The translations under genes were made by a program, and so were the position numbers. From the NCBI GenBank assembly GCA_036023115.1, contig JAYKKT010000061.1:10993501-11057500 (forward strand): a DNA stretch of 64,000 bases, given 5' to 3'. Below the pieces are notes generated by a model that was not told the origin of the DNA, did no database searches, and worked only from the letters and a program-made list of their open reading frames with translations. This DNA comes from Brasenia schreberi (taxonomy: Eukaryota > Streptophyta > Magnoliopsida > Nymphaeales > Cabombaceae). Below are positions 38,906 to 50,727 of this stretch, in pieces. Positions within the stretch are counted from its first letter, which is position 1, and every line of letters starts with the position of its first letter.

Positions 38906-39818
38906 AAAGTCGTGAGTACTTCACTGCACCAAGCCGTTGAAAGCTCTTAATTAATCAAGTGCAAGTGACCATATATTGCGTACGATACCATGAACCACAA
39001 TTTGGTTCGTATATCAAGAGATACGATCTCTTGATATTCTCAATTAGCTTTAATAGCTGATCACATTCTAAGCCACCTATGCTGCAATTTGTCACATATA
39101 AAAACTCACGATTTTTATTTGTTGAAACTCAAGAAAGGAGAGTCAATATCTCCTCATCTTTCGAGTCAGAATCTTTTTTTCCATTTGATAGGGAAGCTAA
39201 GGCTAGGCAAACTCCTACGAAATGCTCGCTCTGAAACCGAGTCTTTGTCAAACTGTTTATTTAAAATCAATGGTGGATCTAGAAACTCTTATAGAGTGAG
39301 TGAGGTAAATAGCCTCGGCTTCAAATGAGGCAAACCCTGTATTATAGTTGATAGATTTTATTCAATTCTAAGTGTTAAATGTCAGTGGTAGATGTTTACT
39401 ATTCTTTTCTTTTTTTTAATGAAAAGGGGTGCGCAGGTCGTAGGCATTGAACTCATGACCTGGATCTTGTGAGTAAAGTGTCCTTTCAAATGAGCTGACG
39501 CTTGTATTGCATATGACAGCTGATTTAGAGCGATGAATTTGTGTCAGAAATTTATTTATTTATTTTTCTTTTCCAAATTTAGCATCATAAAATGACGATT
39601 GAGGTTGGCTTTTGCGCGTTCGTGTTATGACGTTTGGAAGTCATGAAAATGGTTCGTGTTTGAAAAGGAGGAACATGTCTTATCAGATTAGACAAAAAGG
39701 GGGACAGATTTGGGAGAGGACCCCTTTTTCTTGAGCTGCCAGTCAAAGAGGCGCGACTGAGTGAGAGTGGTCTCTGCTGTTGCTGAGTGAGAGAGAGGAG
39801 TTGACGAACAAGAAGAAA
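38906..39818. other. Region upstream of ERG28
   Basis: No transposon recognised. A short minus-strand stretch around 39440 (CAGGTCATGAGTTCAATGCC) resembles a tRNA-like B box but lacks the SINE body. ERG28 promoter and leader lie in the last few hundred bases. Confidence 0.4.
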
Positions 39819-40747
39819 ATGGAGGCATTGGGTTGGTGGCTGATGTTGGTTGGTTCACTTCGTCTGGCCTCCGTATGGTTCGGCTTCTTCGACATCTGGG
39901 CTCTTCGTCTCGCCGTCTACTCCAAATCTTCTCGTCTCTCTCTCTCTCTCACACACGCACACACGCACACACGCACACACGCACACACGCACACACTAGT
40001 ATTGTTTCTGGATCGTACTGTCAAATCTGATCTCTTTCCTTGCTTGTAACAATGAACGGATGAATCTATCTTTCTGCTTTTCTTTTCTTGTAATTTGGCT
40101 TTTGGTCCATAAATCCTTCAGTTTTAACATGATAGTTTTCTGGCATCTGTTTGTTCTTTGATGTACTCTAAAGTATTGGGTTTGCTTTGGATTTTGTATT
40201 GGAATTCGATCTTGAGTTATCTCTTGGATCTAGTATGGTGTTAATGTGATTTGCTGTTTGCTTTTCTTATTTGAGTTAGTTTCTGTGGAGATATCTAATA
40301 GTGCGAGATGGGCAAAATTAGCACCTCTTGCCATCTTTAGATCGTGTTAGAAGAGATGCGTGATTACTCTAATCGCTTCTAGGAAATTATTGAAATCTTT
40401 TGTGTTTGTCCACCTTTGCTGAAGGCTTGGAGCTGAAGATGCTTTCTGTTGCAATATAACTATTTTAGGGTGACCAGTGTTGATACCTGCTCTGTGGTTC
40501 TTCAATTTTTCTTCCCCTAAATTCTGGTTTCTCTTTGCAGTCACTGAAGTGCATGGAAGGACATTTGGAGTGTGGACGCTTTTGACATGCACACTGTGCG
40601 TCCTATGTGCATTTAATCTGGATAACAAACCTCTCTATCTTGCCACATTTCTATCTTTTATCTATGCATTGGGCCATTTCCTCAGCGAATACTTGATATA
40701 TGAAACCATGGCTATCGCCAATTTGACTACAGTCGGTTTTTTTGCTG
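39819..40747 (+). CDS. ERG28: ERG28-like sterol biosynthesis scaffold protein (3' exon not found)
   Basis: Small ER membrane protein that tethers the sterol C-4 demethylation enzymes. Exon 1 is 39819-39933 (ATG in AGAAAATGGAG), exon 2 is 40541-40747. The start MEALGWWLMLVGSLRLASVW and the later EVHGRTFGVWTLLTCTLCVL and LATFLSFIYALGHFLSEYL are near-identical in pattern to plant ERG28 and form hydrophobic helices. 107 of about 130 expected residues are covered. Exon 2 ends with GCTG|GTATGT in phase 1 after FFAG. The remaining exon should begin with residues like TSIVWML and was not seen in the following intronic DNA or beyond. The exon 1 donor is inferred (C|GTCTCT, phase 1) to fit exon 2. Confidence 0.85.
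39940..39996. repeat. (ACACACGC)n repeat at the start of ERG28 intron 1
   Basis: A short CT run and then five units of an 8-bp CA-rich repeat begin immediately after the inferred splice donor. Reading-through ORFs (His-Thr repeats) are artefacts. Confidence 0.85.
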
Positions 40748-41468
40748 GTATGTGATCTTTCCAGATTATTTTTCGTGTTGCGTTCATCTCCTGGCTTTTC
40801 AATTATGGGGTTCTAATAAGTGTATCAAGCAGGTATTCTAGTATAAAGTAGTATTCATTGCCATTGTTTGGAAGGGTAGCTTGTGATTATAGGAATATGC
40901 CAGAAATTACAAGGATCAGTAAGTCCAATTACTATTTGTAAATATTCCACTTCTTTAGTAATTAAGGACTTTATAAGAGGTGTATAATATGTTCACAAAG
41001 AGAATATGTTTGGAGGTTTACATTAATGATGGGAAGTAAATTGACTCTGCTGCTCTATCGATGTCGCTATTTTTCCCAACCTCAAAATGTAGGTCCCTTC
41101 CCTGGTGTTTGATTTATTGCTTCCTGTACGTTTGTTCTCGTTAAAAAACAATGGAATTGTGATTCATGGGAGCTTTCCTTTTGAAGTCGAAATTACCTGG
41201 AGTCCTTGGGCCTAGATCTTTTAACCTAGATTTGTTGAGTAGCAATGACAACCTGTTCCAAGTGAGCAAAACTATGGCGAATCACTTTGTTTTCTAAGCA
41301 GTTTCAAAACTTGCCATACTGATGGATTCACAGGACCTGCAGAGAAACTCATATGAGAAAGTGGGTCTTCATTGGGGCCCTCCTACTCCTCTTTGCTTCA
41401 CTTTTGGAGCTATGGAATTTATTCAACTTCTCTTTACTTTGCATAGCGTGGAAAGTTCTTGGTCATGT
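40748..41468. other. ERG28 intron 2, before the transposon stack
   Basis: Begins with a good donor (GTATGTGATC). I searched by eye for a phase-1 exon encoding TSIVWML-like sequence and found none. The plus-strand ORF from 41322 runs into the hAT end and has no family signature. Confidence 0.6.
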
Positions 41469-42263
41469 CAATGTTGTCTGATACGTATCGTATCGCTTAT
41501 CGTATCGTATTGTCCGTATCGTATTTTAATATTAAAATAATATAAAAATGAATTAAAAATAAATAAAAATTAGTAAAAATCCAAACAAATCAAGAAAAAT
41601 CTGGTAATTGCTTTAAATCCATATAATGCAAAGTTTAGTACCAATTGAACATTCAACATTGAATAATTGCATCCAAATTTACATATTTTGAATAAAAAAA
41701 AAACATTTACATTTTACAAATTATAATCAGGATCATCCAGTGTTATCCGTATCACATCGTATCGTACGGAGGCCCATATCGTGAATGCGGGTGTATCGGT
41801 ATCACACCGTATCGTGGATTACGGGCCATATCGCACGATACAATGCATATCGCCCGTATCGTACTGAGACCCTTATAAAGGGTCCCGGGCAGACCAAAAC
41901 TCATGATTTTTTGTGGCTTTTCTCTCTCCTCTTGTGTTCCTCAAGCTCCCTAAGAGCCGGTTTTCGCCTCTTTAGTGTTCAAAGCTCCAAAATCGTGTCC
42001 TACGGTGTTCGTGCAAGCCTCCAAACTCAGATTTTGGTATATTTTTAATAAATTTTCCATTTTTTTCTTTTATATTTGTTGTTGTTTTGTGTTATTTCTG
42101 TTTTTTTTGAATGACAAAATATGAAGTTATTAAATGTGTGTATACGATTTTTATTGCATTCATGAAGTGGGAGACACTCGATTTGAGTGTTATTTGAAGA
42201 TTGAGGGATTTACGAAGTGCTTTTATTTTCAGGTTTTTGTTTGAATTAAAGTACTCCATTGAG

Positions 42264-44753
42264 ATGGCAGGAAGGGGTGGTAGATACTCTCATTCAAAGT
42301 CTGATGATCCGACATGGCAGTGGGGTATACCAGTTGAGGGTTCAAGGTTAAAAATCATATGCTTATTTTGTGAAAAGGTGGTTAGTGGTGGAATTTCAAG
42401 GTTGAAACACCACCTAGCAGGAGAAAAGAAGTTGCTCCATGCACAGGCAGAGTTAGAAGTTTGCTAGAAGATATTAAATGGCAATGCCTGCAGATGATTG
42501 AGAACATACAAGAACGGAGATAACAAAAGGATGATTTTCAGATGTATGAAGAAGTTGATGATGCTACTGCCACTGGATTTGGATTCACTTATAGTGTACT
42601 TTCAGATGCTAGAACAGAGATTGGTAGTAGTAGTTCACGAGCACCTATTAGAGGAAAGAGGGTTGCAGCTGATGACTTTAGAGGTGGCAGAAGAGGAAGT
42701 TCAGAAAGGAGTAGAGGAAGAGCTTCTTCTTCTAACATACATTCGTTCTTTCCTCCTTCCACTACACCTGGTGCTCATCTAGGAAATCGTGCTGCTATGA
42801 CTTCAGAACAACTGCATGATCAGGCAAACCTTGCAGTGGGAAGATGGTTTTATGATGCATGCATTCCATTTAATGTAGCAAACAGTTTTCATTTTCAAGT
42901 AATGACAGATGCAATTCAAACATTGGTCCAGGATATAAGATGTCTTCTTATGAGAAGTTGAGAGGAAAGATATTAAATCACACCGTAATTGAAGTGCAGC
43001 AATACTGTTCGACTTTGAGACAGTCGTGGAAGGAAATAGGATGCACTATTATGGCAGATGGATGGACCGATAGGTGAGGAAGGACATTGCTAAACTTTCT
43101 TGTATATTGTCCTAAAGGATTCATGTTTTTGAGATCTCTAGACATGTCAGAAGAGAGGCACACTGCAGAGATCCTACAAGAAGAATTTGATAAGATCATA
43201 CAGGAGGTTGGGCTACATAATGTGGTCTAATTGATTACAGATAATGCAGCTAACTACAAAGTAGCTGGGAAGGAGTTAACTAATATTTATGGGACTTTCT
43301 ACTGGACACCATGTGCAGCCCATTGTTTAGATCTCATCCTCGAGGACATTGGTGAGATGGATGAAATAAAGGCAGCAACTGAGTGTTGTCAAGATATTAT
43401 AAAATTCATTTACAATCATGCATTTGTTTTGTGTATGATGAGGAGATATATAGAAGGTGCAAAGCTTCTTCGCACAACTGTAACTGGGTTCGTAACAAAA
43501 TTCTTATCTGTACAAAGTATTGTGAGAAAGAAGCAAGCTTTGAAGAGAACGTTCTCCTCAAATGAGTGGCAACAATTTGCAGAGTTGCCTCAAAACAGAA
43601 GAAATAGAAAGTTGAATGAGATTGCAGAAACAGTTTTTAGAAGTTCATTTTGGAATGCATGTGTCAGATTATTGAAAATTACTTGTCCTTTAGTGAAAGT
43701 TTTGAGATTGACTGATAGCGAGGAAAAACCATTTATGGGCTACCTTTATGAAGCCATGGACAGGGCAAAAGAAGCCATCATAAATAATTTTAATGGAAAA
43801 AAGAGAGATTATATGCCCGTGTAGAAAATAATTGATAGTAGATAGAATAAACAATTGCATCAGCGTATTTGCAGTAGCATATTATCTAAACCCATCATTC
43901 AGGTACTAAAGAACCTTCAAAAGGGACGGTGAGGTTAATCGAGGAATCATTGATTGTATCGACATATTAGTTCCTGATGAGAGCATAGCAGATGCGATAC
44001 ATCGAGAGATGGAGATATGTGATAATGCTCTTCACTTGATGGGTTTGCCTGTTGCAATTCGCAACCGTACTACGATGCGTCCAGGTAAATTGTTTATTTT
44101 CATATTTAAGTTGCATCTTACATTACTGTAAATTATTATATCTCTAATGTTTGTATTTTTTTACAAATGTTTGGTGGAACATGTTTAGAAGTGATTGTCC
44201 AAACCTTAGAGATTTTGCAGTGAGAGTCTTAAGCCAAACGTGTAGTGCAAAAGGTTGTGAAAGAAATTGGAGTGTTTTTGAACACATTCATACAAAAAAG
44301 CACAACAGGTTGGAACACAAAAGGCTTAATGATTTGGTTTATATTCATTGTAACATGCTTCTTCGTGAAAGGTAATGTTGTGTTACTATTACTTTCAAAT
44401 TTTCAATTCAATATTGTTTAACTTCAGTTTTCAATTGTTAATATTACTTACTAATTTTTTATTTTTGTTTGTGTTGTAGGCGATTAAAAAAAGTAAATAG
44501 AGAAGAAAGTCAGTTTGATCCAATAAGTTTGGATAATTTTGATATAGTAGAAGATTGGGTTATGGAATACACTGAAGAAAATGCCCTCCTAACAGAAGAA
44601 GACGTTGCCTAGATTAATTTGGAAGTAGCGCAACAACATTATGGAGATGAAGAATTTGATTTTGAAGAAGAAGGTGTGGGCGTGGCTGATGATGATGATG
44701 AGGATCTGCAACAAGGAGAAGATGAAGATTATTTAGTTGATGATCCTCATTAA
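42264..44753 (+). pseudogene. hAT B transposase (BED finger, DUF659, dimerisation domain), disrupted
   Basis: Order: BED finger 42264-42466 (ICLFC ... SRLKHHLAG), Ser/Arg-rich linker 42542-42961, transposase core about 43040-43824 with MADGWTD and ITDNAANYK (putative catalytic Asp in each), then WTPCAAHCLDLILEDIGEMD. After an intron-like gap comes the dimerisation domain 44151-44375 (GCERNWSVFEHIHTKK), then an acidic C-terminus to 44753 with EEDVA and DYLVDDPH. A frameshift after the BED finger, stops at 43076 and 43228, one at 43822-43824 and another in the tail make it inactive as read. GT/AG pairs near 44084 and 44479 suggest real introns around the dimerisation exon. Confidence 0.8.
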
Positions 44754-44834
44754 AATTTGTAAAATGTAACATTATATGTAACTGTAGTGTAAACTGTGTC
44801 TGTATTTTATTTTTTAGATTCAAAATATGTAAAT

Positions 44835-44885
44835 TTGTAGCCGACCCCGTCTAGTATGGGAAAAGGCTTAGTTGTTATTTTTTAT
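44835..44885 (+). mobile_element. Short RTE LINE tail inside hAT B
   Basis: GTAGCCGACCCCGTCTAGTA followed by TGGGAAAAGGCTTAGTTGTT, the plus-oriented family tail. It lies between two copies of AAAATATGTAAATTTG (44821 and 44888), the likely target duplication, so it inserted after hAT B formed. Confidence 0.75.
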
Positions 44886-46725
44886 TTATAAAATATGTAA
44901 ATTTGGATGCAATTGTTCAATGTTGAATGCTCAATCTGTACTAAACTTACATTATATGAATTTAAAGCAATTATCAGATTTTTCTTGTTTTTTTTTTGAT
45001 TTTTTTTATTTTAATTAATTTTTACATTATTTTAATATTAAAGTATGATACGATATGATACGATACGATACAATATGCCCGTATCGTGGAGCCCAGCGAT
45101 AAACGATACGATACGCGTCAAACAACACTGGGATTATCAACTAAATAATCTTCATCTTCTCCTTGCTGGAGATCCTCATCATCATCGGCAACACCACCTT
45201 CTGCTTGGAAATCAAATTCTTAATCTCCTTGATACTGTTGTTGCGCTCCTTCCAAATTAATCCATGCAATGTCTTCTTCAGTTAGGAGGCCATTTTTTTC
45301 ACTATCTTCTATAATCCAATCTTCTAATATATAAAAATTATCCAAACTTATTGGATCAAATTGGCTTTCTTGTCTATTTACTTTTTTTAATTGCCTACAA
45401 CAAACAAAGATAAACAATTAGTAAATAATATTAACAATTGAAGTTAAACAATTTATTGAATTGAACATTTAAGTAATACAACATTACCTTTCATGAAGAC
45501 GCATGTTACAACGAATAAAAATTAAATCATTTAGTCTTTTATATTCTAACCTGTTGCACTTTTTTGCATGGATGTGTTTAAAGACACACCAATTCTTTTA
45601 ACAACCCGTTGCACTATAGGTTTGACTCAGAACTCTTACTGCAAAATCTCTAAGGTTCGGACAATCAGTTTCAAACCTATTCCACCAAACATCTGTAGGA
45701 AAAGACACATTAGAGACATAATCCATAATAATATAAGAACAATTGATTTAAGAAACTTAAATATGAAGATAAATAATTTACCTGGATGCATCGTAGTGCG
45801 GTTGTGAATTGCTACAAGCAAACCCATTAAGTGAAGAGCATTATCATAAATCTCCCTCTCTCGATGTATAGCATCTACTATTCTCTCATAAGGAACTAAT
45901 CTATCAATACAATCAGTGATTCCTCGATTAACCTCCCCGTCCCTTTTGAAGGTTGCTGAGTACCTTAATGATGGGTTTAGATAATAGGCTGTTGTATGAA
46001 TAGGCTGATGCAATTGTTTATTCCATCTATTATCAATTATTTTCCACACGGGCACATAATCTCTCTTTTTTTCATTAAAATTATTTTTGATGGCATGTTT
46101 TGCCCTATCTATGGCTTAATAAAAGTAGCCCATAGATGGTTTCTCCTCGCTGTCAGCCAATCTCAAAACCTTTACTAAAGGACATGTAATCCTCAATAGT
46201 CTAATACATGCATTCTAAAATGTATTTCTGAAAACTGTCCCTGCAATCTCATTGAACTTTCTATTTCTTCTGTTATGAGACAACTTTGTAAATTGTTGCC
46301 ACTCATCTAAGGAGAACATTCTCTTCCTTGCTTCTGTCTCATAATATTCTGTATAGATAAAAAGTTTGTTGCAAACCGAGTTGCAACTGTTTGAAGAAGT
46401 TCTGCACCTTCTGTATATCTCCTCATCATATACAAAACAAATGTATGGTTGTAAATGAATTTTGTAATATCTTGGCAATACTCAGTTGCTGCCTTTATTT
46501 CATCCATCTCACTAATGTCCTCAAGGATGAGATCTAAATAATGAGCTGCACATGGTGTCCAGTAGAAAGTCCCATAAATACCAGCTAACTCCTTTCGAGC
46601 TGCTTTGTAGTTAGTTGCATTATATGTAATCAATTGGACTACATTCCCTAGCCCAACCTCTTGTATAACCTTATCAAATTCTTCGTGTACAATATCCGTA
46701 GTGTGCCTCTCCTCTGACATATCTA

Positions 46726-49700
46726 TGTTATTGTAATGTTGGGGACCCCAATAGCTAATAGCTGTTGGGATGTCCCCAACGGCTAGTGCTGGCCAAGGCC
46801 AACACTAGCAATACCTCTTGTCTCTTATCTCCTTTATTTTCCCTACTTCAAATCCCTTGTATGATGTCTATAAATACTACTTCAACACATGAATAAAGCA
46901 TGCAGTCTAGCACTGCTTTTTGACTTGTTTTGTATGTGCTTCTGCTCTTGTTGATTATTCTTGAAGATCGACATTTGACTCTTGGCGACTTGGTGATCTT
47001 GATTCGTGCAACATCAACCTTCGTTCATTGACAAATATTTACATGATATCAAAACCTCGGATTGAAGAAATCGAGTGCATTGAGAAGCGTGCCACCAGTG
47101 CAAAATTTGAAGAATTTCACCAAATTTGATGTTAGTTTATAATTCTTGATTTTGCACAAAATGGAAGGTAAAAACGAGTCGTTTAGATGTATCCTATACC
47201 CAAAATGTTATCAAAGTTGAGTTAGGACCATGAAAAAGTATTTTTTGTCGAAAGATTTTTGGGATTATATAGATGGAAACATAAAAGAACCAACTTTAAA
47301 CATCGATGGTTTAGACGATGATAAAATCGTTAAAGCTCATGAAAAATACAAGTTAGATTTGAAATTGTAGGAAAAGATGAATTCAAAAATCACATGGATT
47401 ATTTGCCAAAATGTGGATGAAAAGCTTAGAAATAGGATTAATACTTTTGAAAACGCTTTTGAAACTTGGGAATACTTGAAAAAACTTCATTCTCAAGATG
47501 ACTTTGTTTTCCAAATCGATCTAATGGAAAGAATGGTTATGCTTAAATAAGAGAACCTAAGCATTAGAGACTACCATAATGAATTTTCGGAGTTATAAAC
47601 TCAATTAAGAAGTTTTGACAAATTTAGAAATCTTCACAAATTAGATGAATTTCAAGAATTTCTAGACAACCAATACTTCTTCTTGTTTATGTGTGGGTTG
47701 AGAGACGAATTTAAAAATATCAGGTCAAATCTTATATATAGAAAACCTAGACCTAGAGGGGATTCCTTTTTGGCCGATCTTGTTATGGAAGAAATAAGAT
47801 TGAAGAATATGAATGTGGCCAATGAAGCCATGCTTGCACATCAAAACCGGGAGCAAATTTGAAGACCTACAAGCCTTTGCATACAAAGAACAATGAAGGC
47901 ATGTCAAAGAAGCTCATGGGACTGTGGCCCAACAAAGACACTATTTGCTACTATTGCAAGAAAAGTGGACACATCAAAACCACTTGTCCTTTACTTCGGA
48001 AAAGAAGTGGAAATGTAGGAGCCGTTTAAGAAGGGGGTGTCTTGCCCAACAACATCAAAGTCTACATAGAATAAATCTTCAAAGAAAAAGAAGCATCTCC
48101 GAGAATGCTCTATCCACTTCTCAAGGTATGTCTTGGTTTTTAGATTTCGGTGCATCTTTTCATATGACACATAGTGAAGATTCTTTGACTAATTCTTGTG
48201 AAACCATTGGAAAACATGTGTTTACGGCCGATGGAACAAAACTCTAAATCAAAAAAATAGGAAGTCTTGAAAAATAAAACTTTAAAATTCAAAATGTAAG
48301 TTATATACCTAAACTTAATTTAAACCTACTTTCGGTTGCTCAAATATATGATAACAATTGTATAATCACTTTCTCGTCCAAGCATTGTGTGGTGCAGGAT
48401 CACCTATCGAGGAAGGTGATTGGTAAAGGTCATAGAGAAAGCGGACTATACAAAATGGACTATCTTGTTATGCCAAATTCCGTTTTTTATAACTTAGCTC
48501 AAGATGCTACACTTTGACATAAAAGACTTTGACACTTGGACTCTAAAACATCATATAATATTCCCTTGATGAAAACATTAGAGAGAAAAAGTTTGAATGT
48601 AAAGATTGTATTCTTGAAAAAATGTATCATTTTCTTTTTGGAGAAAGAAACTATGTACCAAAGAAAGCTTTTGATCTAATACATTCAGATGTTTGGGCCC
48701 CGCGCCCGTTGTTTCTAAAGGAGGAGTGCAATACTATGTGTTTTTTTAGATGACTTTACTCGCTTTACATGGATATATCTATTGAAACAAAAATCCAAGG
48801 TGTTTGAAAAATTTGTAGTCTTTTGTAATATGATCAGAAACCAATTTGGAGCCACCATTAAAATCTTTAGATCCGATTCGAGAGGAGAGTACATGTCTAA
48901 TGAATTTCAAAAATTTATTCAAACTAATGGTATTCTTCATAAAAAATCATGTACTAAAACATCCCAACAAAATGGTCTAGCGGAAAGAAAACATAGGCAT
49001 ATTATTGAAACTTGTGGAACTATGCTAATTGCTAGTAGGGTTTCTAAATATTTATGGGCCGAAGCTACTCTTACCGCAGTATATCTTATAAATAGAATGC
49101 CTTTATCAAACCTTGAAAATACTTCACCTTTCAAAAAATTGTACATCCCTTCATACTATGAACGACTTAGAGTTTTTGGATATAGATGTTTTGTGTATAC
49201 AGACAAGAATGATAAACTATCACCTAGAGCTATTGAATATGTATTCCTTGGTTACGGCATTGACAAGAAGGGTTATAGGTATTTTGATCCCATAGAAGAT
49301 AAATTGTATGTGTCTAAAGATATAATTTTTTTTAAGAATGATATTTATTATGAATCGAAACCCTTGGAAAATTTTGAACCTTACATTCCTCAAAATTTTT
49401 TTGAGCTAGAAGAAGATAATGATTGTGACTCAATAGATCATCAAGACATTCAAGAAAATCATGTTGAAGACAATGACACTTCACACACAACTATTGATAC
49501 TTAATCAATTGTGAAACCCTTTCCCTCACATTATAGAAGATGTCCTAGAGAAACCAATGATGCCCACATAGAACCTGATATTATAAGATTAGAATCGAGT
49601 GTTTCAAGACTTCTCCAGCGATTTGTGTCCTATGAATCTTTTGAACCACAACGAAGAAATTTGATTGTCACCTTTCGTCAAGTCAAGGAACCGAGGTTCT

Positions 49701-50727
49701 ATAATCAAGCTAAAGGTATTCCAGAATGGGAAGATGATACGAAAGATGAACTCAACGCCCAAGACAAGGCTCAGACATGGATCGTTGCACCCATGTTGTA
49801 GTTGTTGTTGAAATTGGGAAAAGGCTTAGTTGTAGTTGTTGTTGTTGAGTGCTGTTTTGCGCATTATTCGATATATCAGAAATACTGCTAACAAAGGGGT
49901 TCTCTTAACTTCTTCTTCATCTTTGGATTTATCTGTATATACCGATGCAGATTGGGGTGGAGATGTCAACGATTGACACTCTACGATTGGTTTTTGTGTG
50001 TTTTTAGGTGAATCGCTCATTTCTTGGAAGTGCAAAAAGTAACAAAAAGTCTCACTCTCGTCCACTGAAGCTGAGTATTGAGCTATGACTACAGTTGCGA
50101 TGGAGATCTCTTGGATCACAACCATTCTAGCTGATATGGGGGTTACTTTGTAACGCCCTACCATCATGTATCGTGACAATAAAAGCGCCATGTACGTTAC
50201 CTCCAACAATACTTTTCATGAGAGGACGAAGCATATCGAGATAGATTGCCACTTTGTTCGTGAAGAATGCTTGAATAAGAAGATTTCACTGTGTTATGTC
50301 ACATCTGAGATGCAACTAGCAAATTTCTTCACCAAATCTCTTTCAGCTGCTCGATTTCAATTCTTATTGGACAAACTTTCAGTGTATACCCCATAAGTTT
50401 GAGGGGGGGGTATTATTGTAATGTTGGAGACCCCAACAGCTAATAGCTGTTGAGATGTCCCCAACGGTTAGTGCTAGCCAAGGCCAGCACTAGCATTACC
50501 TCTTGTCTCTTGTCTTCTTTATTTTCTCTACTTCAAATCCCTTATATAATGTCTATAAATACTACTTCAACACATGAATAAAGCATGCAGTCTAATACTG
50601 CTTTTTGACTTGTTTTGTATGTGCTTCTGCTCTTGTTGAAGATCGGCATTCGTGATTAAATGCCATTTGACTCTTGGTGATCTTGATTCATGCAACATCA
50701 ACCTTCGTTCATTGACAAATATTTACA
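46726..50727 (+). mobile_element. Ty1/copia retrotransposon with two LTRs, nested in hAT C
   Basis: 5' LTR 46726-47043 (starts TGTTATTGTAATGTTGGGG, ends AAATATTTACA) and 3' LTR 50411-50727 (starts TATTATTGTAATGTTGG). Target duplication ATCTA at 46721-46725 and 50728-50732. Just after the 5' LTR, TGATATCAAAACCTCGG is a Met-tRNA-type primer site. A G-run, 50402-50410, precedes the 3' LTR as polypurine tract. The two LTRs differ at scattered positions, so insertion is not very recent. Confidence 0.92.
47161..50396 (+). pseudogene. Copia gag-pol polyprotein remnant, most of reverse transcriptase missing
   Basis: Gag from 47161. Zinc knuckle CYYCKKSGHIKTTC about 47948-47989. Protease near 48130 with DFGASFHMT, where the family has D-S/T-G-A. 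Integrase about 48660-49300 with DDFTRFTW, then SDSRGEYMSNEF and SQQNGLAERKHR. RT N-terminus 49640-49800 (PEWEDDTKDELNA). RNase H 49870-50396 (DADWGG, MYRDNKSAMYV). Between 49800 and 49855 the bulk of RT is replaced by a TTG-rich stretch with the RTE tail word GGGAAAAGGCTTAGTTG. Stops at about 47371, 47548 and 48246, and others, confirm decay. Confidence 0.85.

Larger units (their letters stand above)
41738..45130 (+). mobile_element. hAT transposon B, nested in hAT C
   Basis: Starts CAGTGTTATCCGTATCAC and ends GCGTCAAACAACACTG; terminal repeats agree at CAGTGTT. Flanking 8-mers GGATCATC (41730) and GGATTATC (45131) differ by one base and are a target duplication inside hAT C. Many CGTATCG/CGATACG units lie near both ends. 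It is the most complete family member in the window at 3.39 kb. Confidence 0.9.

Noticed and set aside
41322..41540. Plus-strand ORF as the missing ERG28 last exon
   Set aside because: Its sequence (MDSQDLQRNSYEKVG) is unlike the ERG28 C-terminus, and in the phase required a stop follows the nearest acceptor.
45131..46725. A separate hAT element in minus orientation at 45-46.7 kb
   Set aside because: It is the middle block of hAT C, as its borders match the duplications of hAT B and the copia element.
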